The notes under the pieces: model-generated | Databases searched by the model: none | What the model saw: the letters and a program-made list of their open reading frames with translations, nothing else | Told to the model about the DNA's origin: nothing | Translations under genes and position numbers: made by a program | From: Actinomycetes bacterium | GTDB lineage: Bacteria > Actinomycetota > Actinomycetes > Mycobacteriales > Mycobacteriaceae | Assembly (NCBI GenBank): GCA_023415515.1 | Contig: JAEZKH010000033.1 | Coordinates: 1 to 5,126, forward strand | DNA: 5,126 nt | Reading direction: 5' to 3' | Shown here: positions 1 through 5,126 of the stretch, one piece after another | Numbering within the stretch: the stretch's first letter is position 1 | Layout: each line of letters opens with the position of its first letter

Positions 1-336
1 GTGCAGGGCCGCGGCGACGCCGCCGAGCAGACGGTGCACGACGCGATCGCCGTCCAGGAAGCGGGCGCTGTCGCCGTCGTGCTCGAGATGGTGCCCGCGG
101 AGTTGGCCACCCAGATCACCGGCAAGCTCACCATCCCGACCGTGGGCATCGGCGCGGGCCCGAATTGCGACGCGCAGGTGCTGGTTTGGCAGGACATGGC
201 GGGAATGACGAGCGGCAAGACCGCCAAGTTCGTCAAGCGCTTCGGCGATGTCGGCGCGGAACTACGCAGCGCGGCAACGCAATATGCCGACGAGGTGGCC
301 AGCGGCGCGTTCCCCGCCGAGGAGCACTGCTTCTAG
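1..336 (+). CDS. panB: 3-methyl-2-oxobutanoate hydroxymethyltransferase, C-terminal part (5' end outside window)
   Basis: This is the last 111 codons of ketopantoate hydroxymethyltransferase, the cytosolic enzyme that moves a one-carbon unit from methylene-tetrahydrofolate to 2-oxoisovalerate, the first committed step of pantothenate and coenzyme A synthesis. The visible part starts at the family motif VQGRGD, continues through VLEMVPAELA, whose Glu29 matches the catalytic base (Glu181 in E. coli), then GIGAG at 49-53, and ends with the typical FPAEEHCF tail. The family is usually about 265-285 residues, so roughly 60% lies upstream of base 1. The GTG at base 1 is an internal valine codon, not a start. 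The stop lies 5 bp from the stop of the convergent crotonase gene. Identification rests on recognising the family motifs and is secure. Confidence 0.95.
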   Translation: MQGRGDAAEQTVHDAIAVQEAGAVAVVLEMVPAELATQITGKLTIPTVGIGAGPNCDAQVLVWQDMAGMTSGKTAKFVKRFGDVGAELRSAATQYADEVASGAFPAEEHCF

Positions 337-341
337 GGCGG

Positions 342-1121
342 TTACGCGAACTCAGGTTTGCGCTTCGCCATGAAGGCGTCGACCCCTTCGCGCCCGTCGG
401 CGGATTCGGCGCGCCGGGCGATCACGCGAGCTTCGAACTCCATCTGCTCCTCCAGACCGCTGGCGAACGTGGACAGCATCAGCGCCTTGACTGCTCCATT
501 GGATCCGCCTGCCGTGGAAGCCATTTGGCTGGCGAGTTGATCGGTCCGTGCGACGAGTTCGTCGTCGGGCACGACCTCGGTGACCAGCCCCCACTGTGAA
601 GCCTCCGCGGCGGACAGGGTCCGGTTGGTCAGCATCAGCTCCTTGGTCTTGGCGACCCCGATGAGCCGGGGCAGAAAGTACGACGAGCTGCCGTCGGGAC
701 TGAGACCGACTTTGGTGTAGGCCATCGTGAACGATGCCGACTCGGCCGCGAGAACGAGATCGCCGGTGACCGCGATCGAGAAACCGGCACCGGCAGCAGT
801 GCCGTTGACAGCGGTGATCAGCACCGCGTTCATCCGGGAGAACGTCGAGATCGCGCGGTGCAGGCTGTCCGCGACAACCTTGATGTGCGCGCCGCGACTG
901 GGCGCCGTCGCAAACGATTTGAGATCGCCTCCTGCACTGAAGAACCGGCCGGCCCCGGTCAGCACCACGACTTTGGTCGCCGGGGTGTCGCAGAGAGCAG
1001 CGGCTTCTGCCAGCTCGCGAGTCATCGTGTCGTTCATCCCGTTTGCGGCATCCGGCCGATTCAGGGTGATCTTGGCGATGGGGCCGGACTGCTCGAGCGT
1101 GAGGGTCTGAAATTCGGTCAC
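342..1121 (-). CDS. Enoyl-CoA hydratase/isomerase (crotonase) family protein, PaaG-like
   Basis: A 259-residue crotonase-fold protein, probably acting in the cytosol on an acyl-CoA. Oxyanion-hole segments are visible at FSAGGDL (61-67) and at NGTAAGAGFS (106-115). Alignment by eye to rat enoyl-CoA hydratase puts Ser115 at the first catalytic Glu (144) and Tyr135 at the second (164), so ordinary hydration is doubtful. The stretch GLSPDGSSSYFLPRLIG keeps Asp143, which matches the aspartate of PaaG-type ring-enoyl-CoA isomerases; isomerase activity is therefore my inference, and the substrate is unknown. I chose GTG 1121 because a TACAGT box lies 6 nt upstream, fitting a leaderless mRNA, and because the family N-terminus (TEFQTLTLEQSGPIAKITLNRP) begins there. 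GTG 1160 would add 13 Pro/Gly-rich residues unlike the family. Stops of this gene and panB are 5 bp apart. Confidence 0.88.
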   Translation of the reverse strand: MTEFQTLTLEQSGPIAKITLNRPDAANGMNDTMTRELAEAAALCDTPATKVVVLTGAGRFFSAGGDLKSFATAPSRGAHIKVVADSLHRAISTFSRMNAVLITAVNGTAAGAGFSIAVTGDLVLAAESASFTMAYTKVGLSPDGSSSYFLPRLIGVAKTKELMLTNRTLSAAEASQWGLVTEVVPDDELVARTDQLASQMASTAGGSNGAVKALMLSTFASGLEEQMEFEARVIARRAESADGREGVDAFMAKRKPEFA

Positions 1122-1127
1122 CCCTGG

Positions 1128-1133
1128 ACTGTA
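1128..1133 (-). promoter_or_regulatory. Putative -10 box for the crotonase gene (leaderless)
   Basis: Read on the minus strand this is TACAGT, fitting the actinobacterial TANNNT -10 pattern. Six bases separate it from the GTG at 1121, which would put the transcription start on the first base of the start codon. No Shine-Dalgarno sequence at useful spacing precedes that GTG. The -35 region is not recognisable. Confidence 0.45.
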
Positions 1134-1185
1134 GCGGGGTGGTTCACCGGGATATGGCACGCTGAACAGTCAAGGCGCGCACAGC

Positions 1186-1189
1186 GAGG
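1186..1189 (+). promoter_or_regulatory. Ribosome binding site deciding the CYTH-CHAD start
   Basis: GAGG here lies 5 nt before ATG 1195, a normal Shine-Dalgarno spacing. The in-frame GTG at 1189 overlaps the same GAGG and has no good site of its own, so ATG 1195 is preferred. The two starts differ by two codons only. Confidence 0.5.
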
Positions 1190-1194
1190 TGGAG

Positions 1195-2685
1195 ATGGCT
1201 GCCAGCAGGCCGAAGACGTCCCGGCACACCGAGGTCGAGCGGAAGTTCGACGTCGTCGAGTCGACAGTATCGCCCTCATTCGAGGGGCTTTCGGCTGTCG
1301 CGCGGGTGCAGCGGCTGCCGTCGCAGCACCTCGAGGCGGTCTACTACGACACCCCCGATCGCGACCTGGCGCGTCACCGCGTCACGCTGCGCAGGCGCAC
1401 CGGCGGATCCGACGCCGGCTGGCACCTCAAATTGCCCGCGGGGCCCGACACCAGAACCGAGATACATGCCCCGCTGGACGACGGCGGCGATGGCGAGGTT
1501 CCCGACGCCCTGAAAGACGTGGTGCTGGCCATCGTCCGCGACCGCAGGCTGGGCCCGGTGGCCCGAATCTCGACCGACCGCACCGTAGACGTCCTGTATG
1601 ACGCCGCAGGATCTCCAGTCGCCGAGTTCAGTGACGACCGGGTGACTGCATCTGCGGGCGACGAAGACCAGCAGCAATGGCGCGAATGGGAGCTGGAACT
1701 GGCCGATGGGGCGTCCGACTCGCGCGATGTGTTGGACAGGCTGGCCAACCGACTGCTGGATGCCGGGGCCGCGCCCGCAGGCCACGGGTCGAAGCTGGCA
1801 CGGGTGCTCGGCGATGACGCCGACGCTTCCAAGGCGGACAAGACGAGCGCAGATCCGATCCACAAGGCGGTCGCCGAGCAGATCGTGCAGTTGATCGAGT
1901 GGGACCGGGCGGTGCGGGCAGATGTCGATGACTCGGTGCATCAGATGCGGGTCACGACGCGCAAGATCCGCAGCCTCCTCCAGTCGGCCGGCGGCGCGTT
2001 CGGGATCACCGGCGACGCGTGGGTCCTCGACGAACTGCGGCAACTCGCCGCGGTGCTCGGCGTTGCACGCGATGCCGAGGTGCTGGCGCAGCGGTACGAA
2101 GAGGCGCTCGATGAGCTGCCCGACGATCTGGTCCGCGGACCGATCAGGAAGCGCCTCGTCGACGGCGCCAAGCGGCGCTACCAGTCGGGGCTGCGGCGGT
2201 CGTTGATCGCGATGCGGTCAGACCGATATTTCCGGCTGCTCGACGCACTGGACGGTCTGGTCGCCACCGATCCGACCGACACGGCCGACAGTGACGATTC
2301 GTCGACGTCCACCATCGACTCCGCCTACAAACGCGTGCGTAAGGCCGCAAAACGTGCCTCCCATGCCGCGGACGACGACCGAGACGAGGCGCTGCATCGG
2401 ATCCGCAAGGGCGCCAAGCGACTTCGCTACACAGCGGCGGCGACGGGCGCAGGTAAGGTGTCTGATCGCGCCAAGAGCATCCAGAGCCTGCTCGGCGACC
2501 ACCAGGACAGCGTGGTCAGTCGGACACACCTGAGCCAGCAGGCAGACGCCGCCCACGCGGCAGGAGAAGACACGTTCACCTACGGCCTGCTGTTCGCCCG
2601 CGAGGACGCCCTCGCGCGCAGCGCACGAAACCAACTCGACAGCGCGCTGAAGAAGCTGAAGAAGTCGGTGCGCAAAGCCCGCTAA
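1195..2685 (+). CDS. CYTH and CHAD domain-containing protein
   Basis: A 496-residue two-domain protein. The N-terminal CYTH domain (about 12-205, triphosphate tunnel fold) shows the signature ExExK as E13, E15 and K17, then YYDT at 50-53, a basic run RRR near 66-68, WHLKLP and the late acidic strand EWELEL near 164-169. Family members bind triphosphate groups with metal ions. The C-terminal CHAD domain (about 220-496, helical) has HQMRVTTRKIRSLL starting at His249, RDAE at 292-295, LHRIRKGAKRLRY at 400-412 and LGDHQD at 433-438; the conserved His, Arg and Lys fit polyphosphate binding known for CHAD. An acidic, Ser/Thr-rich stretch (about 357-376) splits the CHAD halves, and the C-terminus is lysine-rich. 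A triphosphatase or polyphosphate-related role is inferred, with no substrate evident. It is divergent from the crotonase and convergent with rnpB. Confidence 0.93.
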   Translation: MAASRPKTSRHTEVERKFDVVESTVSPSFEGLSAVARVQRLPSQHLEAVYYDTPDRDLARHRVTLRRRTGGSDAGWHLKLPAGPDTRTEIHAPLDDGGDGEVPDALKDVVLAIVRDRRLGPVARISTDRTVDVLYDAAGSPVAEFSDDRVTASAGDEDQQQWREWELELADGASDSRDVLDRLANRLLDAGAAPAGHGSKLARVLGDDADASKADKTSADPIHKAVAEQIVQLIEWDRAVRADVDDSVHQMRVTTRKIRSLLQSAGGAFGITGDAWVLDELRQLAAVLGVARDAEVLAQRYEEALDELPDDLVRGPIRKRLVDGAKRRYQSGLRRSLIAMRSDRYFRLLDALDGLVATDPTDTADSDDSSTSTIDSAYKRVRKAAKRASHAADDDRDEALHRIRKGAKRLRYTAAATGAGKVSDRAKSIQSLLGDHQDSVVSRTHLSQQADAAHAAGEDTFTYGLLFAREDALARSARNQLDSALKKLKKSVRKAR

Positions 2686-2695
2686 GTCCCGCTTG

Positions 2696-3101
<406 letters not shown>

Positions 3102-3104
3102 ATA

Positions 3105-3110
3105 CATAAT
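3105..3110 (+). promoter_or_regulatory. -10 box of the AraC-type regulator gene (leaderless)
   Basis: CATAAT matches TATAAT at five of six positions. Six bases separate it from ATG 3117, so the mRNA would start on the A of the start codon. There is no Shine-Dalgarno sequence upstream of that ATG. The -35 position falls inside the rnpB P1 helix and has no recognisable element. It overlaps the rnpB -10 box by 5 bp on the opposite strand. Confidence 0.55.
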
Positions 3111-3111
3111 A
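3106..3111 (-). promoter_or_regulatory. rnpB -10 box
   Basis: On the minus strand this reads TATTAT, close to TATAAT. Spacing puts the transcription start at about 3099-3101, the exact start of the P1 helix, which supports both calls. The -35 region (around 3128-3134, GGAACA/GGGAAC) is a weak match. Most of the hexamer is shared with the -10 box of the divergent regulator gene. Confidence 0.7.
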
Positions 3112-3116
3112 TTCAG

Positions 3117-3569
3117 ATGGCGCAGGTTGTTCCCGCCCGTTACCTGCAACGGGCGAAGGATCTCGTCGATTCGCGCTATGCCGAGCCGATAACCGTCGAC
3201 GATCTGGCGGCCGCCGCGGGGCTGTCCCGGGCACATTTCAGTCGGATGTTCACCCGCACGTTCGGGGAGTCCCCGCGGGCATACATCCAATCTCGACGGC
3301 TGGAGCGGGCGGCCGCGCTGCTGCGCTACACCGAGCGCTCGGTGGCCGACATCTGCGTGATGGTCGGCCTGCAGAGCGTCGGGTCGTTCACGACGAGTTT
3401 CACCCGCGTCTACGGTCTGCCGCCCGCGGCATACCGCGAGAGCATGCCGCCCGCAGTCACCCATGCCCGGGTACCAAGCTGCGTCCTGGCCAGAGACACT
3501 CGGCCGTTACCGGACAGTCGCGTGAAGACAGCACGTGGGGAGAAGACGAGCGTCGGCGACGAACCGTAG
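3117..3569 (+). CDS. AraC/XylS-type helix-turn-helix transcriptional regulator, DNA-binding domain only
   Basis: A 150-residue protein consisting of an AraC-type DNA-binding domain and a tail. The first helix-turn-helix is at about 26-48 (ITVDDLAAAAGLSRAHFSRMF), the second at about 75-97 (SVADICVMVGLQSVGSFTTSF), followed by the family signature RVYGLPPAAYR. No sensor domain precedes them, so it cannot bind an effector in the usual AraC way; residues after about 110 are low in recognisable structure. The start ATG 3117 is chosen because a -10 box sits exactly 7 nt upstream; an in-frame TTG at 3063 would lie inside rnpB. It is followed after 10 bp by the VOC gene, so it may regulate that operon. 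Because the promoter is shared with rnpB, binding there could affect both genes; that is inference. The target and signal are unknown. Confidence 0.9.
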   Translation: MAQVVPARYLQRAKDLVDSRYAEPITVDDLAAAAGLSRAHFSRMFTRTFGESPRAYIQSRRLERAAALLRYTERSVADICVMVGLQSVGSFTTSFTRVYGLPPAAYRESMPPAVTHARVPSCVLARDTRPLPDSRVKTARGEKTSVGDEP

Positions 3570-3579
3570 CCTCTGCTGC

Positions 3580-4014
3580 ATGATGAAACTAGGCAGTGCT
3601 CACCTGTGGGTCCACGACCAAGAAGTCGCGCTGAAGTTCTGGACCGAGCAGGTCGGTATGGAGGTGCGTCAAGACGTTGCATTCCCCGAGGAGATGGGCG
3701 ACTTCCGGTGGCTCACAGTCGGGCCGCCCGGCCAGGACGACGTCAGCATCGTGCTGATGGCTGTGCCCGGCCAGCCGGTCATGGACGAGGCCACCCGCAA
3801 GCAGGTGCTCGATCTGACCGCAAAAGGCTTCGCGGGCAGCATCTTTTTGATTACCGACGACATCGACAAGTCGTATCGCGAGCTGACCGAACGCGGCGTG
3901 GAGTTTCACGAGCCGCCCACGCAGATGCCGTACGGCATCGACTCGGGTTTCCGCGACCCCTCAGGTAATAGTGTGCGACTCACCCAACTAGCGGACGACT
4001 ACCCCAATACTTAG
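3580..4014 (+). CDS. VOC family protein (glyoxalase/bleomycin-resistance/dioxygenase fold)
   Basis: A 144-residue cytosolic protein with two beta-alpha-beta-beta-beta repeats. The first opens with KLGSAHLWVHDQEVALKFWTEQVGMEV (3-29), the second with GSIFLITDDIDKSYRELTERGVEF (86-109), ending in the family motif FRDPSGNSVRLTQ (124-136). Many metal-dependent members carry Glu after the GN motif as a ligand; here that position is Arg133, so metal-dependent glyoxalase-type chemistry is doubtful. A binding, detoxification or resistance role is possible, but the substrate is not readable. ATG 3580 is the chosen start, with ATG 3583 equally possible; no clear Shine-Dalgarno site is present, so translation may be coupled to the regulator stop 10 bp upstream. 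A GTG at 3535 overlaps the regulator and would add 15 Arg/Ser-rich residues unlike the family. It shares a reading frame with the next gene. Confidence 0.9.
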   Translation: MMKLGSAHLWVHDQEVALKFWTEQVGMEVRQDVAFPEEMGDFRWLTVGPPGQDDVSIVLMAVPGQPVMDEATRKQVLDLTAKGFAGSIFLITDDIDKSYRELTERGVEFHEPPTQMPYGIDSGFRDPSGNSVRLTQLADDYPNT

Positions 4015-4018
4015 GAGG
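4013..4018 (+). promoter_or_regulatory. Perfect Shine-Dalgarno sequence overlapping a stop and a start
   Basis: AGGAGG begins within the VOC stop codon (TAG, 4012-4014) and ends on the first base of the GTG assigned as the start of the methyltransferase gene. A site this strong normally needs 5-9 nt before its start codon, but no ATG, GTG or TTG occurs in frame at that distance. Confidence 0.6.
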
Positions 4019-4515
4019 TGCGAACTTCCACCGCCGGCGTCGGTTCAGCGGCTTTCTTCGTCGTCGCACCGGGAACCTTTGTCGGGCTGGGCCCGTGGCT
4101 GGTCACCCACTGGGTGATCCCCGAATCCAGCCCACCTCTTCGCGTGGTGTTGGGTGTCGTCCTTATCGTGCTGGGCCTCGTTCCGCCGGTTCACGCGTTC
4201 ATTCAGTTCGCGAAGGCCGGCGGCACACCAATGCCGATCGCGCCCACCCAGCACCTGGTCATCACAGGCTTCAATAGATTCGTCCGCAACCCGATGTACG
4301 TCGGCCTGCTGACCGCAATCCTGGGCCAGGCACTGCTTTTCGACAGCATCTGGCTTGTCGTCTACGCGATCATCGGATGGATCGTCACGGCGTCATTCGT
4401 GCGGTGGTACGAAGAGCCGACGCTCACACGGACTTACGGCGAACAGTACGACGAGTATCGGCGAAATGTCCCGGCGTGGACGCCGCGGCTCACGCCGTGG
4501 CGGCCGTCGTCGTAG
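4018..4515 (+). CDS. Isoprenylcysteine carboxyl methyltransferase-like membrane protein
   Basis: A 165-residue integral membrane protein of the ICMT/PEMT type, predicted to methylate a lipid or small hydrophobic substrate with S-adenosylmethionine. Hydrophobic segments lie at about 10-34, 42-63, 94-109 and 111-128. The signature GFNRFVRNPMYVG (84-96) corresponds to the RHPxY motif of the SAM site, and EEPTLTRTYGEQYDEYRRNVPAWTPRL (132-158) to the conserved C-terminal Glu/Tyr-rich tail. Bacteria lack prenylated CaaX proteins, so the true substrate is unknown. GTG 4018 is the only start in the frame before the first membrane segment, but it has an ill-placed Shine-Dalgarno sequence over it, so the N-terminus is uncertain. 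It lies 3 bp after the VOC stop, in the same frame, probably in one operon. Its last 26 bp overlap the convergent HNH gene. Confidence 0.88.
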   Translation: MRTSTAGVGSAAFFVVAPGTFVGLGPWLVTHWVIPESSPPLRVVLGVVLIVLGLVPPVHAFIQFAKAGGTPMPIAPTQHLVITGFNRFVRNPMYVGLLTAILGQALLFDSIWLVVYAIIGWIVTASFVRWYEEPTLTRTYGEQYDEYRRNVPAWTPRLTPWRPSS

Positions 4516-5126
4516 AAGCGCTGTTGAGGTCGCGTTCGGCTTGGATGGCGGCGGCGATGTCGGCGGCGCGCGGGCGTTTTCGGCGCGGCATCATCCACCC
4601 GCGCCCCGCGGCATCTGGGGGTGTTTGAGCAGCTGGCGGGGGTAGGCCGGCGGTGGTGACATCCCAGGCCGGAAAGAACAGTCGGCTACCCGGCAGGGTC
4701 TTGTAGGTGCGCCCGCTTGGGCCGGTCCAGATCACCGTGCCATCGGGTAGCTGTTGGTCGGCCCAGCCGCCGCTACCGGTCCAAAACGTCTTCATCAAAT
4801 GGTGGGGGCGGCACTTGCAGTTCAGGTTCGAGGCATGCGTGGGCCCGAACGGCCACGGCCGCACATGATCGATATCGCAGCGATCCGCGCTCACCGGACA
4901 GCCCGGGAAGCGGCAGAACAGATCCCGCATCCGGACAAACTCCGCCAACGCCTGCGAGGGCCGATACCCCCGCTCGGGCTCCACCCCCGGCATCGGGATC
5001 GGCTTGATCGTCGCCCCGTTGCGAATCGCCTCGGCCAGCACCGCATTGGCCGCCACCCCACGCCCCAACAACAACGCAGGCCTCGCCGGCCGCCACGTAT
5101 GTTCGGCAGCCTCCTCTGTGGAGGCA
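4490..5126 (-). CDS. HNH endonuclease signature protein of DUF222/13E12 type, C-terminal part (5' end outside window)
   Basis: The visible 211 residues are open to the window edge, so the start and the expected N-terminal DUF222 domain lie beyond base 5126. Counting from the edge, a zinc-type pattern CRFPGC (71-76) and C83 precedes the HNH core: Asp86-His87 in DIDHVRPWPFGPTH, Asn100 or Asn102, then CKCRPHH ending at His109, followed by KTFWTGSGGW and a DGTVIWTGPSGRTY segment typical of the family. HNH proteins cut DNA using one metal ion, but activity of this family is unproven to my knowledge. In mycobacteria such genes occur in many copies (13E12 repeats), some of which serve as prophage attachment sites. 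The C-terminus is Pro/Arg/Ala-rich and looks unstructured. The last 26 bp overlap the methyltransferase gene tail to tail. A TTG at 5074 is an internal leucine codon, not a start. Confidence 0.9.
   Translation of the reverse strand, partial: ASTEEAAEHTWRPARPALLLGRGVAANAVLAEAIRNGATIKPIPMPGVEPERGYRPSQALAEFVRMRDLFCRFPGCPVSADRCDIDHVRPWPFGPTHASNLNCKCRPHHLMKTFWTGSGGWADQQLPDGTVIWTGPSGRTYKTLPGSRLFFPAWDVTTAGLPPPAAQTPPDAAGRGWMMPRRKRPRAADIAAAIQAERDLNSASTTTAATA

Noticed and set aside
337..341. Possible terminator between panB and the crotonase gene
   Set aside because: There are only 5 bp between the stops and no hairpin with a T-run was found around them.
1142..1167. GTTCA...TGAAC inverted repeat between the divergent crotonase and CYTH-CHAD genes
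   Set aside because: The 5-bp arms with a 16-bp gap are too short to claim an operator without conservation data.
1276..2043. A 255-codon open frame antisense to the CYTH-CHAD gene
   Set aside because: The plus-strand frame carries clear CYTH and CHAD motifs; long antisense frames are common in high-GC DNA and this one shows no family motif.
3535..3579. GTG start giving the VOC protein 15 more residues
   Set aside because: It overlaps the regulator gene and the added Arg/Ser-rich residues precede the usual family N-terminus.
5109..5125. GCCTCC/GGAGGC inverted repeat with a 5-nt loop at the window edge
   Set aside because: Only 6 bp, within coding sequence, with no T-run; consistent with chance in GC-rich DNA.

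Overview
The window is high-GC actinobacterial DNA, most likely from a Mycobacterium or Mycolicibacterium. Four things point there: an actinobacterial-type RNase P RNA, a CYTH-CHAD gene close to panB, a DUF222/13E12-type HNH endonuclease of the kind repeated in mycobacterial genomes, and starts that look leaderless with a well-placed -10 box. The species cannot be read from the sequence.

Left part (1-2685). The 3' end of panB (pantothenate synthesis) runs rightward and nearly touches a convergent crotonase-family gene, with 5 bp between the stops. The crotonase lacks both hydratase glutamates but keeps a PaaG-like aspartate. Divergent from it is a CYTH-CHAD protein, predicted to bind triphosphate or polyphosphate.

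Middle (2696-3101). The leftward, roughly 400-nt RNase P RNA gene (rnpB) fills what would otherwise be a gap. It is bounded by a perfect 17-bp P1 inverted repeat and ends only 10 bp from the convergent CYTH-CHAD stop. Its L15 loop reads GGC where E. coli has GGU.

Right part (3105-4515). A small DNA-binding-domain-only AraC-type regulator, a VOC (glyoxalase-fold) protein and an isoprenylcysteine-methyltransferase-like membrane protein form a tight rightward cluster with gaps of 10 bp and 3 bp, probably one operon. The regulator appears to be leaderless. Its -10 box overlaps the rnpB -10 box on the other strand by 5 of 6 bp, so one AT-rich dozen of bases seems to fire in both directions. The VOC and methyltransferase genes share a frame and are separated only by TAG-GAG-GTG, with an AGGAGG sequence lying over the junction.

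Right edge (4490-5126). A leftward HNH endonuclease gene, missing its 5' part, overlaps the methyltransferase 3' end by 26 bp. Its HNH region carries a 12-bp sequence resembling, from memory, the core used by the phiRv1 prophage integrase in REP13E12 elements.

No CRISPR array, tRNA, insertion sequence or clear intrinsic terminator was seen. No entirely new system is evident. The strongest leads are the shared rnpB/regulator promoter, the in-frame stop/Shine-Dalgarno junction and the RNase P L15 variant.
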